From assembly GCA_905132765.1 (NCBI GenBank), contig CAJHQP010002105.1, forward strand, positions 1 to 64,000: a DNA stretch of 64,000 nucleotides. Reading direction: 5' to 3'. Positions 1-10,163 of the stretch are shown here, in pieces (within the stretch, counting starts at the first letter, position 1; each line of letters starts with the position of its first letter). The DNA comes from Moricandia arvensis (Eukaryota > Streptophyta > Magnoliopsida > Brassicales > Brassicaceae). Below the pieces are notes generated by a model. That model was given only the letters and a program-made list of their open reading frames with translations, was not told where the DNA came from and did no database searches. Made by a program: the position numbers and the translations under genes.

Positions 1-62
1 TTCTTAGCCTAGAAAGAACATAGGAAAGTTCTGTCGGTTCATACAAAAGTGCAGGAGCAATC
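1..62. other. host flank of the first gypsy element
   Basis: Short non-repeat flank ending in the 5-bp target duplication CAATC (58-62), repeated at 4528-4532 on the far side of the element. I see no recognisable coding sequence in it, either alone or joined to the sequence after 4532. Confidence 0.5.
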
Positions 63-375
63 TGATAAGGCGAAAGTTGTATATTTCTCTATAACAATGT
101 AGAAAACCAATCCTGAGTCGATTTCTCAAACCCAAGCCCAAACTAGGAACAAAATATCCTAGAGCCCAATTTACAATTCAGTAAAAGCCAAAACGCAAAG
201 TACAAGTGTATATATTATTTATACTCAAGGTTCCCGTAGTTGCGGTTAGTCTCGCGCCAGCTCAGCAACGGATCTAACTGATTCCTCAACGGCTTCCTTA
301 ACGGCCTCAACTGATTTTCCCGCCAACTCTCTACTTGCTCTTCTCTTCCTCACATAACACCTTCGGGGCCTATCA
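63..375 (-). repeat. 3' LTR of the gypsy element
   Basis: 313-bp LTR, downstream copy. The last codons of the pol reading frame (246 to about 375) lie inside it. The polypurine tract candidate GAAGGGGG is read on the minus strand just right of 375. Confidence 0.93.
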
Positions 376-533
376 ATACCCCCTTCGCCAAGACCGAGCT
401 TGCCCTCAAGCTCGTATAAGGGAAACTGTTTCTCAAACTCTGTTACATGCAACCAAGTATTCTCTGAAGCAGGTAAACTCTTCCACTGGATCAAGATCTC
501 CAAAAACCCTTCGCCATCGTAACGAGTTCCCAA
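246..533 (-). pseudogene. chromodomain-like C-terminus of pol (gypsy element)
   Basis: 95-residue terminal frame of pol. Residues 12-50 (LIQWKSLP, then ENTWLHVTEFEKQFP and LEGKLG) fit the end of a chromodomain. In chromoviruses this domain guides integration by reading chromatin. It is followed by a basic PRRCYVRKRR stretch. The last roughly 43 codons are encoded inside the 3' LTR (63-375), so coding and LTR functions overlap there. Confidence 0.8.
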
Positions 534-764
534 GACCTCATCTGGGTAAAGAACTACTTCCTGTTCAGCTGTTAGTGTCTCTAGTCATGGAATAACAGTG
601 TGACCCGTCCCCAAAACCGGTTTGAGTTGAGACACATGAAATACTGGATGAATTTTTGAAGTGGCCGGGAGTTCCAAACGATAAGCCACCTGACCAATTC
701 TCTCCAATACCTTGAAAGGTCCATAGTACTTAGCAGCCAATTTCTGACAAAAACGCTTAGACAC

Positions 765-1121
765 TTATGCCTGTCGATAAGGACGCAGCTTCAAGAACAC
801 CAATGAACCCACCTCAAACTCCAAGTCCCTCCTATGATTATCAGCATTGTTTTTCATTAACTCCTGAGCCCTGAGTAAATGCATTTTGATGTCTGCTAAC
901 ATCTCATCTCTCAATCTCAACTGTACCTCCAACTCAAAGTTATTTGTTGAACCCTCTTTGAATCTCAACAACTCCGGAGGCTTCCTTCCATAGACTACTT
1001 CAAATGGTGTTGCCTTCAAAGCAGTGTGATAAGAAGAGTTGTACCAATATTCCACCCAAGCCAAATATGTAAACCAAGACTTAGGGTGGGAAGATGTAAA
1101 ACACCGGAGATACGATTCCAA
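765..1121 (-). pseudogene. integrase C-terminal half (gypsy element)
   Basis: 118-residue continuation of integrase after a stop and frameshift near 1121-1150. It holds the core end (W-V-E-Y-W-Y-N-S-S-Y-H, then PFEVVYGRKPP), the helical linker with LLRAQELM, and the start of the C-terminal module (VGSLVFLKLRPYRQ). This order is usual for plant chromoviruses. The catalytic Glu region lies at the broken junction. The frame is lost again between 765 and 533. Confidence 0.85.
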
Positions 1122-1141
1122 ACATCGATTATGACCTCCGT

Positions 1142-3862
1142 CTACCCGTCTGTTTGAGGGTGATAAGCAGTGCTAAACTTCAATTTGGTACCAGCCAGAC
1201 GAAAAATCTCCCTCCAAAACGAGCTCAAGAAAATACGATCACGGTCCGATATGATGGATTTGGGATAACCATGTAAACGCACTATTTCCTTAATGAACTT
1301 CTCAGCCACTCCAGTAGCAGTATATGGATGTTTGAGGCCGATAAAATGAGAGTAACGGCTCAATCTATCGACCACGACAAAAATCACATCAATCCCCTGA
1401 GATTTCGGCAACCCCTCTATAAAGTCCATGGATAACTCCTCCCAAATCTGTGTTGGTAACGTAATAGGTTGAAGGAGACCAGCGGGATTCAAGGTTGATG
1501 TCTTATGAGTTTGACATATCTGACATTCAGCCACAAATCTTTGAACATCTTTCTTCAAATTCGACCAATGAAACAACCGTTGAATCCTCTTTGTTGTCTT
1601 GAGAACACCCGAGTGACCACCCAAGACCCCGTTATGATATTCTTTGAGAATCATAGGAATATGTTTTGAAGCTTTTGGTAACACCAGTCGATCTTTGTAA
1701 AATAGGCGACCTCCTTTAATTGTGAACCCCACCTTCTCCGATTTACCTTCAACTATCTCTTTCAGCTGATGTGCAATTGCTTCATCCCTGTCAATCTCTT
1801 CAAAAATGTCTTGCATCTGTAGGGAAGAAGCACAAGTCATCGCTGTAAACAACTCCATTACTCCAAATGATTTATCCAACACTACACGAGATAACCCATC
1901 TGCCACCTTGTTCTCAACACCCGCTTTATAAACGATTTCAAACTCATATCCCAATAGTTTGGTTAACCATTTCTGGTAATCCATTGATATATCTCGCTGG
2001 TCTAAGAGGAATTTAAGACTTTTTTGATCGGTATGCACAGTGGACTTCCGACCCATGAGATAATGCTTCCACTTCTGAACTGACAACACAATCGCCATCA
2101 GTTCTCTTTCATATATAGGCTTGATCTGTTCTCTGTCAGTCAAACCTCTGCTAAAATATGCAATAGGCCTCTGCCCTTGCATCAATACCGCTCCCAAACC
2201 ATACCCTGAAGCGTCAGATTCCACAATAAACTTCTCTTGAAAGTTTGGTAATGCCAGCACCGGAGCTGAACTCATACTTTTCTTCAGTTCATCAAATGCC
2301 TTCTGCGCTCTTCCATCCCAATCAAAATTATCCTTCTTCAGCAATTCTGTTAAAGGTCTGGCAATAACCCCATAGCTTTTGACGAAGCGCCTGTAGTAAC
2401 CTGTCAATCCAAGGAAACCCCGGAGTTCTTTAACATTTTTCGGAGCAGGCCACTTCATAACGGCTGCTGTCTTCGACGGATCAGTAGCTACCCCCTCGTA
2501 TGAGATAATATGACCAAGATAATCGATTTTGTCTTGGTCAAAAGAACACTTTTTTTTATTAGCAAAGAGGGTATGCTTGCTTAGCAACTCCAGCACTGCA
2601 GAAAAATGCTCCTCATGCTCCTTCTTGGAGCTGCTATAGACTAGAATATCGTCGAAAAAGACTAGCACGAAACGCCGCAGAAATGGTCTGAATACATCAT
2701 TCATCAGGGACTGAAACGTTGCTAGTGCGTTTGAAAGGCCAAATGGCATCACTACAAATTTGTAGTGCCCCTCATGAGTGCGAAAAGCTGTTTTCTCAAT
2801 GTCATTTTCCTCCATTCTTATCTGGTGATACCCGGATCTCAGATCCAGTTTAGAAAATATCTTCGCTCCTTCCAACTCGTCCAACAACTGATCAATTACC
2901 AGTATGGGAAATTTATCAGCAATCGTGGCTTTGTTCACACCCCTATAATCCACACAAAACCTCCATGACCCGTCTTTCTTCTTAACCAACAATACGGGAC
3001 TTGCATAAGGACTTCTGCTATGGCGGATAACACCAGATTTCAACATTTCTCTTACTAACTTCTCCATAGCTTCCATGTAAGCATGAGGATAACGGTACGG
3101 TCTCATGCAAATAGGTCTTGTTCCGGGAATCAATCTGATTGAATGTTCGTGTCCCCGGTGGGGAGGGAGTTCCTTTGGTTCTTCAAAGACCTGTGCGTAT
3201 TGATGCAGAATTGAAAGAATACCCGCAGAAATGTTGTCCCCCTTCACACTTGGGACTTCTGCACATTTGTTTTCCCTCTCCACTGCCAACTCATTGAGAA
3301 TCCGATGATTAAAAGTGATGCTTGGATCCCCAAATAGAGTAATTTTCTGATCCTTTACAGCAAAAGAAAATTCCTGCAATTCGCACTCCACCTCACATCT
3401 GCCAATAGTTCTCAACCATTGTACTCCCAAAATAACATCCACACTTCCTGGTTCGAGAATCACAAAATCATTGATCAGTTGATAAGCTTGTATCTGCAAC
3501 GGTACATTTTTGCAAATGCCTGATCCACTGACTGTTTGTTGAATGCCAAACAACCTCTTCCCAGTTTGTTGAATGCCAAACAACCTCTTCCCTGGTGTTT
3601 TTTCGAATGATTCCGCAAATCTTGCTAGCATTCTCTTCTTAAAATCCGGCCAATCAACGAAAACTCTGAACTCCATCTCATAGTTGTACCAACTCAAAGC
3701 ATCGGCCTCAAGACTCAACGAAACCAAATCCATTCTCGCTTCCATGGAATGGTTGCCAATACGAAAAAATCTCTCAGCTCTGGCGATCCACGAATATGGA
3801 TTCGATCCATCTAACACAGGCATCTCAACTTTTCGTAGCATTCCGTCTCGATTATTTAACAT
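1142..3862 (-). pseudogene. gag-pol polyprotein, internally deleted (gypsy element)
   Basis: 906-residue continuation of gag-pol. Residues 1-95 are the gag capsid-like part (PYSW, ALSWY, W-F-K). A 10-residue stretch (GKRLFGIQQT) is then duplicated. The gag zinc knuckle and the protease D-T/S-G site are absent, and only the protease C-terminal VILGVQWL (about 143) remains. RT starts near 255, with the fingers motif KKKDGSWRFCVDYR near 300 and the catalytic FFDD near 401. RNase H has DASGYGLG near 548. Integrase has an HHCC finger (H-x-G-G-H-S...C-Q-I-C, 741-787), the first Asp in SMDF near 811 and the second in SDRD near 870. The frame stops after HPQTDG, just before the region that should carry the catalytic Glu, and resumes in another frame at 1121. 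Not functional. Confidence 0.9.
3534..3593 (-). repeat. 30-bp tandem duplication inside gag-pol
   Basis: Two adjacent 30-bp copies (3534-3563 and 3564-3593) differ at the last base. They keep the reading frame and duplicate ten residues of gag immediately beside the gag/protease deletion. Replication slippage during reverse transcription would explain this. Confidence 0.9.
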
Positions 3863-3874
3863 AGAACCAGCTGA

Positions 3875-4192
3875 TCAATAACCTAACGGATTTGCTTCCG
3901 GATTCGTTCCCAGATTTATCGGAAATACCTGATCGGATGTGTTCGAAGTACTCGCTGCTTGTTGATTTATCGGCGATTTCCCTCGAACTACTGTTGTTAG
4001 ATGCTCGATTGACTTCAACAACGTCTGCAGAGTCGATTCCACCGAATCGAGTCTCTTCTCCGCCGTAACTGACGCCTCCGATAGAACTTTGTAGCCTCCC
4101 GTGAGAAAAATGATCTGATTGTCGAATCCTCCAACCGTCGCCTCAATCTCCCCGATCTGTTGTGCTACTTCTTCCATCACCACCGTCGACAT
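3875..4192 (-). pseudogene. gag N-terminal part (gypsy element)
   Basis: 105-codon start of the gag-pol frame, beginning with an ATG 23 nt inside the 5' LTR. The first 70 residues are rich in E, Q, L and V and look like a coiled coil, as is common at the N-terminus of chromovirus gag. The frame ends at a TGA (3875-3877) and then continues in the same frame for four codons into the ATG of the next ORF. A single nonsense change therefore separates it from the 906-residue remainder. The role would be particle assembly and RNA packaging. Confidence 0.8.
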
Positions 4193-4214
4193 GATCGCAG
4201 CTCACCGCACCAAT

Positions 4215-4527
4215 TGATAAGACGAAAGTTGTATATTTCTCTGTAACAATGTAGAAAACCAATCCTGAGTCAATTTCTCAAACCCAAGCCCAAACTAGGA
4301 ACAAAATATCCTAGAGCCCAATTTACAATTCAGTAAAAGCCAAAACGCAAAGTACAAGCATATGTATTATTTATACTCAAGGTTCCCGTAGTTGCGGTTA
4401 GTCTCGCGCCAGCTCAGCAACGGATCTAACTGATTCCTGAACGGCTTCCTTAACGGCCTCAACTGATTTTCCCGCCAACTCTCTACTTGCTCTTCTCTTC
4501 CTCACATAATACCTTCGGGGCCTATCA
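4215..4527 (-). repeat. 5' LTR of the gypsy element
   Basis: 313-bp LTR, upstream copy for the minus-strand element. It matches 63-375 along its full length with 8 substitutions by eye. The following sequence (4214 leftward on the minus strand) starts TGGTGCGGTGAGC, where a primer site is expected. This only loosely resembles the usual initiator-Met site TGGTATCAGAGC, so the primer is unassigned. Confidence 0.93.
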
Positions 4528-4532
4528 CAATC

Positions 4533-4977
4533 CTAGCACCATATGAATATTATAATGGTAGGAAGGAAACACTGAATAGCTAGGCCACATCACAAGGAAA
4601 GCTATGTGCTCCAGCTCATCATCACCACAGTTCAGGAACCTCTTCATCCACACTGATTCTGTGACTTGATATATCTGTAAAGATTCCTAATCCCATCCAG
4701 AAACACTATTGCGTAGAGCTTTTACTTCAGGAGAATATGTTGAACAATCTTGATGTTGTTAAGAGCAAAAACATCAAACTCATCATCACTGGTTTGCCTT
4801 GTCTTTGGTGGTGATCGACTACTCCAATAAACCAAGAGGAGGATTTGAAGAGTAGTTTTCATCAAATGGAACCAAATTTATAATCTTGTCATTGTTGTCG
4901 GCTACTCCGTCTCCGACATTAGCTATGACTTATAAAATAGTATATATCTGTACCTTAACTCGTGATGCGAAACATTA
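4533..4977. other. non-coding stretch, nothing recognised
   Basis: Host-like sequence right of the gypsy element. All frames are interrupted and no motif is convincing. Confidence 0.4.
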
Positions 4978-5216
4978 CTACTTCCGTTTCAAATTATTTG
5001 TCGTTGTAAAGTAAAATTTTCGTTTTAAAATAAGTGTCGGTTTATAATTTCAATGCAAAATTTAATGATTTTATATATCATTCTATTTTTCTATTGGTTG
5101 AAATGTGGTTAGGTGTATAGGTAATAATGTTTTTATTTTGATAACATGTAAATTTAAATGTTTTCTTAATCTGTGTGCAAAAACTTAAAGCGACAACTAA
5201 ACTGAAATGGGAGGAG
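4978..5216. mobile_element. Stowaway-like MITE (Tc1/mariner)
   Basis: 239-bp non-coding element flanked by TA on both sides (4976-4977 and 5217-5218). The left end contains CTTCCGTTTC and the right end, reverse complemented, reads CTCCTCCCATTTCAG. Both are close to the Stowaway terminal motif CTCCCTCCGTTTC. Subterminal TTTGTCGTT on the left matches AGCGACAA on the right as an inverted repeat. It encodes nothing and would need a mariner-like transposase in trans. Confidence 0.75.
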
Positions 5217-5878
5217 TATTACAGTAAAAGATGTACACAATTCCAGGCTGCATAACTCTAAACGTTCATATGACCTTTAGTTTTAGATAGAGGTTTTTCT
5301 GTGTGTTTAAAGAAAAAACAAAATTATTTCAGAAAGAAAAACGATTAGAGTTTTTTGTCAACTATTAAAGCTTTTCTAAATTGACCTTTTGGCTAAAAAT
5401 TTCTAAAGTAAAAACTTAAAAGTTTTTAAAATAAAAGTTTCAAATAACTTGCATTATATATTGAATATTATAGGTAGAAAAATACTATACAGATTTTACA
5501 AAATCTGACCTTTATAAGACTTTCTGCTTATGAAAATGAAATAAATGCATTCCTTCTCCCCAATTGGTATGGAAAGTGAACTAGGGAACAAAAGAACACA
5601 CTACTCTGACATAAACATTGACTTGGTAATCTTATATATGAATGTTTATAAAGAGAAATTAAATTGTCATGTTAAATGAAGAAGGTAGTTAAAAATGAAC
5701 ATGAAATTGCTTTCAAAATTTTATAAACAGAAAATGGTATTTAACAAATAATCTCGTAAGTTCGTAACTAAACCAGCAACACATAAAGGACGCTAAGTAT
5801 AAAGGCTAACTTCCTTCTTCATTGAACAAAGCATCCTCAAATCCCAAAACCACAAAGAACGATAGAATCGATCCATCA
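5217..5878. other. AT-rich upstream region and likely promoter of a split host gene
   Basis: Non-coding. Close to the gene, GTATAAAGG at about 5797 is a plausible TATA element. It is followed by a pyrimidine-rich leader ending in CATCAATGG, a good plant start context. The 5' part is featureless AT-rich DNA. Confidence 0.4.
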
Positions 5879-5942
5879 ATGGCTATTCCTCCTCTTCCTC
5901 ACCGCAATGAGGACAATCGGGAAACCGTCAGAATCTCGAAAG
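5879..5942 (+). pseudogene. 5' piece of a small host gene split by a copia insertion
   Basis: ATG plus 21 codons, starting MAIPPLPHRNEDN, with a TATA-like box about 80 bp upstream. The frame is cut at 5942 by the LTR that begins at 5943. The bases GAAAG (5938-5942) match GAAAA at 11279-11283, so the coding sequence originally ran straight from here into 11279. Across the restored junction the frame stays open with a hydrophobic, Ser/Leu-rich stretch. I do not recognise the family. Confidence 0.65.
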
Positions 5943-6040
5943 TGTTGATATTTAGTCCAATGACTTTAATAAAAATTGGTATGTGAATTAAAAATGAGAT
6001 GGACTTATATGCTACAAAACCTTTAATGAAATACTGATGA
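5943..6040 (+). repeat. truncated 5' LTR of the copia element
   Basis: About 95 bp match the start of the 3' LTR copies at 10164 and 10458 (shared AATGGCTTTAATAAAAATTG-type sequence). Homology ends near 6040, where gag coding sequence begins directly. The rest of the LTR, the primer site and the start of gag were removed by one deletion. Confidence 0.8.
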
Positions 6041-6044
6041 AGAA

Positions 6045-6962
6045 ATGTCCATCTGTGAAACATTCACAACTCTCAGCTTCGTCCAAAAGCTTCCTCCAAA
6101 CTATGCAGAATTCAAGAACTATTTGAAGCACAAAAAGAAGAAGATGGGACTCAAAGATCTCATTCAGAGGCTTCAGATGGAAACCAAGAACCGAAGTGAT
6201 GAGAAGTTGCTCCAAGCTAAAGAGCATAGTGTCAACATGGCTGAAATGAAAGGTAAAGAAAAGGAAATTGCTCGCTCTCCTACCAAGCCTTTTAAAACAA
6301 CTGCAAATTTGAAGGCTTATGGTCCAAACTTCAAGAAAAAAGGCATTGAGATCAATGCGAATGTGGAGAAATTCAAGGAAAAATGTCACTACTGCCACAA
6401 AGTTGGTCACAAGACTGCTGACTGTCGCAGAAAGAACAAATATGAGAAGGCTCAGGCGAATCTCACTGAAGAAGATTTCGTTGCAGTGGTGACTGAAGTC
6501 AACATGGTTGAAAGCAACAACCCTAAGAAATGGTGGTATGACATTGGTCCCAACACCCACATTTGCACTGATAGGGCGATGTTCAACACCTATCAGAAAA
6601 GCAAGACTCAGGAGAAGCTGTTCATGGGGAACAAAGCAGTCTCCAAGATTGAAGGCTGCGGCAAGGTGGTTCTGAAGATGACATCTAGACGTAAAGTCAC
6701 TCTGCAGAATGTGAAACATGTGCCTGACATGAGGAAGAACCTGGTCTCGGGAACCTTGCTTAGCAAGAATGGATTCGCCACATCTCTTGAGGCGGAAAAG
6801 TTTGTGATTAGGAAGAATGTGATGTATTTGGGAAATGAGTATTTTAAGGATGGACTGGTCAAGATGAATGTAATGACAGTCCTTCCAAAAGTTGTAGCTC
6901 CAAAAGTTTCAATGAATAAGAAAGCGCCAGTTGCTTATTTGGTTGAGTCTTTTAATATATGA
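6045..6962 (+). pseudogene. gag and protease (copia element)
   Basis: 305-residue open frame. Residues 1-110 are the C-terminal part of a copia gag (LPPNYAEFKNYL, then a Lys-rich helix). Residues 113-129 form a CCHC zinc knuckle (CHYCHKVGHKTADC), which binds RNA. Protease follows: WWYDIGPNTHIC at about 163 stands where W-x-D-S-G-A-x-x-H is expected, so the catalytic D-S-G has become D-I-G. The later LVSGTLLSKNG fits the usual N-L-L-S protease tail. The N-terminal half of gag is missing because of the 5' deletion. The start Met given is only the first in frame. Confidence 0.85.
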
Positions 6963-7720
6963 TTTGAAAGATTAGGTCATGTAAACTACAAATCGATACA
7001 AAGATTAATGAATCTAAGTAAACAAAAATGTGAAGTACTCGTACATGCTAAGCTCACAAAAAAAAACCCTCACCTCATGTTGAAAGAACTAACAAGCCTC
7101 TAAATTTGGTTCACACAGATTTATGTGATTTAAAATACATACAAACTAGAGGTGAAAAAAATACTTTGTAACATTCATAGATGATTGCACAAAATATTGT
7201 TATGTATATTTATTACGTAGCAAAGATTAAACCTTAAAAAAATTCAAAGACTTTAAACTCGAGGTAGAAAATCAGCTTGAAACAACTATTAAGATAGTTA
7301 GAAGCGATAGAGGAGGCGAATATGATGGACTATTCAATGAATTCTGTAAAGAACATGGAATAATCCATCAAAATATAGCTCCTTATTCACCAGAATCTAA
7401 TGGAGTTTCTGAACGCAAAAATCAAACTCTAAAAGAGATGATGAATGCAATGTTGCAGGAATCTAGGTTACTCCAGAACATGTGGGGGAAAGCGTTGCTT
7501 ACCACTAATTATATCCTCAACAAAATTTCATACAAAGTAACTAGCAAAACTTCATATGAATTATGGAAAGGTAATTTACCATCATATAAATACCTTAAAG
7601 TGTGGGGGTGCTTGGCAAAAGTTGTGGTACCGCCACCAAAAAGGTCACTATTGGACCTAAAACAGTGGATTGCATCGTCATCGGGTATGCACATAATAGT
7701 ACTGTCTTTCTGGTACATAA
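6963..7720 (+). pseudogene. integrase (copia element)
   Basis: Integrase in several frames. Near 6965-7060 the HHCC finger is degenerate (RLGHVNYKS and CEVLVHAKLTKK, with a Cys lost). VHTDLCDLK, holding the first catalytic Asp, lies at about 7110. RSDRGGEYDG at about 7302 has the second Asp, and NGVSERKN at about 7400 has the Glu. A better-kept stretch (7438-7600) has N-Y-I-L-N and S-Y-E-L-W-K-G. Stops and frameshifts occur at about 7100, 7230 and 7620. Confidence 0.85.
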
Positions 7721-8800
7721 ATCTGAAATATCAAATATTTATGAAAATACAGTAATGGAATCAATAAATGCATCTTTCTTCGAAGATATTTTCCCATGTA
7801 AAGAAAAACAAGGTTCAAAACGAACTCGAGAAGAAAGAGACAACAACAATGTTTCAAAAATTAAGACAAATGTTGACATTTCTATAAATGATATTTCAGA
7901 AAATGAAAAATATGAACCTATAAGGAGTAAAAGAACTCGAAAGGAAAAATCTTTTGGTGAAGATTTTTTAATGGTATTTTTAATAGAAAATGATCCAAAA
8001 ACTTTGGCATACTCTATGACTTCACCAGACGCTCCATTTTGGAACGAAGCTGTCAGAAGTGAATTCAACTTTGTCATGCAAAATTATACATGGTATATAA
8101 CATATATACCACCTGGCTAGAAAGCATTAGGGAATAGATGGATAATAAAACAAAAACTAAACCCTGATGGAATACCTGGTTTACACAAAGCTAGGCTTAT
8201 AGTTCAAGGATTCCGACAAGACGAAGGCCTTTACTATTTTAACACATATTCTCCAGTAACTAGAATAACCTCAATAAGGCTGATGATAGCAATCACAGCT
8301 TTAAGAGACCTAGAAATTTATCAAATGGATGTAAAAACCACATTTCTAAATGGTGAATTAGAAGAGGAAATTTACATGAAACAACTTGAAGATTTTTTAT
8401 TCCTGGACAGAAAAACAAAGTATGTCGACTTGTGAAGTCACTTTATGGGCTTAAACAAGCTCCTAAACAATGGCATGAAAAATTTTACAATGTATAGATG
8501 TCAAATGGTTTCAGAATTAACGAATGTGATAAATGCATATACTACAAAACTACCAAAAATGCGTATGTTTTGATATGTCTATATGTAGATGATATGCTCA
8601 TTATTGGAAGCAATAATGATATCATCAATCACACAAAAACATGCTCAAAGGGAAATTTGAGATGAAAGATATGAGATTAGCAGATGTTATTCCCGGGGTT
8701 AAAGTCACAAGAAATTCAAATGAAATTATCTTAACCTAATTTCATTATGCTCAAACAATATTAGAGAGATTTAAAAACTACTCTAATAGTAAGGCAAAAA
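7721..8800 (+). pseudogene. reverse transcriptase (copia element)
   Basis: A linker with Lys/Arg-rich sequence is followed by RT. FWNEAVRSEF is near 8040, RWIIKQKLNPDG near 8135, ARLIVQGFRQ near 8190 and QMDVKTTFLNG near 8320. The active site LYVDDMLIIG is at 8580-8610. A TAG at 8118 interrupts the frame, and further shifts follow 8400 and 8630. Motif order and YVDD are typical of Ty1/copia. Confidence 0.87.
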
Positions 8801-9540
8801 CTTTGTTAGATCCCCAAATTCACTTGACAAAGAATTCAGGTGTAGCGGTTTCACAAAACAAGTATTTACGAGTGACTGGAAGTCTCATGTACTTGACCAA
8901 TTGCACTAGACCACATCTTGCGCATGCAGTAAGCGTACTTAGTCGATATACAAGTAATCTAGGTCATACACATTGGAAAGGTATAACGAGAGTACTCAAC
9001 TACTTGCCCTACACTAAAGATTTTGGGTTTCACTATGGTAAAGAACCAACAATTTTAGAAGGATACAGTAACGCTAACTAGATATCAGATTCTAAAAATC
9101 AAAATCCACAAGTGGATACGTCTTTGCACTCGGAGAAGCAGCGATATCATGGAAATCTACCAAACAAACAGTGTTAGCCAGATCAACCATGGATTCTGAG
9201 TTTATAGCCTTGGACAAAGTAGCAGGAGAAGTTGAATGGCTTCGAAATTTTTTGGAAGATATTCCTATGTGGGAGAAACCTGTGCCAGGTATACGCATAC
9301 ATTATGACGGCCAGTAAGCTATAGCCTGGGCTTATAATAATCTCTACAATGGTAAATCTCGTCACATCAGAAGACGACATAAAACCATTAGACAACTTAT
9401 TTCAAATGGTGTAATCACATTGATTAAATCAAATCGACTAACAACCTAGCATATCCATTCACTAAAGGTTTTCCACGAGATATTGTTGCTAAATCATCAA
9501 AAGGAATTGGTTTAAAGCCTATAACAAATGAGGATGCGTG
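8801..9540 (+). pseudogene. RNase H (copia element)
   Basis: The open part 8803-9081 holds GSLMYLTNCTRPHLAHAVSV, the conserved RT/RNase H connection. The RNase H domain continues in other frames, with SWKSTKQTVLARSTMDSEF near 9145 and GKSRHIRRRHKTIR near 9350. At least three stops or frameshifts disrupt it. It would degrade template RNA during reverse transcription. Confidence 0.85.
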
Positions 9541-10163
9541 ACTGCAACTCTACCTATCATCACTGGAGATCCCAAGACGTAGGTTCAAAGGAAAACAAAA
9601 TCAAACATAATATGATAAAAGCACTTTGAGACAAAATAATCTCTTCATAACTCCTAAGATGATAAAAGTGCCAATGTGAGAAGGATAAGCATAAGCTTTT
9701 AATGATTCCATAGCTTTTAAAGCGGAGTATTACTCAATACTTTTCATGGTCAATCACCTAATGAGTTTGAAATAAGGCTATTTCTAGGAGAATGAATGCA
9801 AAGCTATATTATATAAGTTCACTCATGAAAACTAGAAATAGTTCAAGACCACAATGAGCACAATAGAGAACTAAGTTCTAAGAGAAAATGAAGATGCGTT
9901 ATGCATGTTTTCTCGGCCTACATAAAACACTAGTTGGTTCATGACATCATGTTCACCTTCTGGTAAAGTAAACTCGACAAATATTAACTATGAGTGGTTC
10001 AAGGCTTAAAAATAGCACCAACTCAAACACAGTGAAATTTTCGCAAACACTCTCGATAAGTCTGTCTAGTCTAGTTAGGATTAGAACAAGTATAGCATTT
10101 AGAGTTTATCGAGTCTGTATTTAGTCTGCATATGTTTAGAGTCACTTTTATTCATGTGGGGGA
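9541..10163 (+). other. 3' untranslated region of the copia element
   Basis: Non-coding sequence between RNase H and the 3' LTR. It ends in the purine tract GTGGGGGAT (10157-10164). Nothing else is recognised. Confidence 0.6.

Larger units (their letters stand above)
63..4527 (-). mobile_element. complete Ty3/gypsy chromovirus, decayed
   Basis: A structurally complete LTR retrotransposon of about 4.5 kb. Both LTRs are 313 bp, begin TG and end CA, and are flanked by the same 5-bp duplication CAATC. Gag-pol runs on the minus strand from 4192 into the left LTR. Domain order is gag, protease remnant, RT, RNase H, integrase and a chromodomain-like tail, which is Ty3/gypsy order. The short LTRs and chromodomain suggest a Reina-like chromovirus, but the clade is inferred. 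A purine-rich tract lies next to the left LTR. I count 8 differences between the LTRs, nearly all transitions, so the insertion is fairly recent although the ORF is already broken. The gag C-terminus, zinc knuckle and protease active site appear to be deleted. Confidence 0.93.

Noticed and set aside
6012..6719. 235-codon minus-strand ORF
   Set aside because: It is antisense to the copia gag and protease frame, which has the zinc knuckle.
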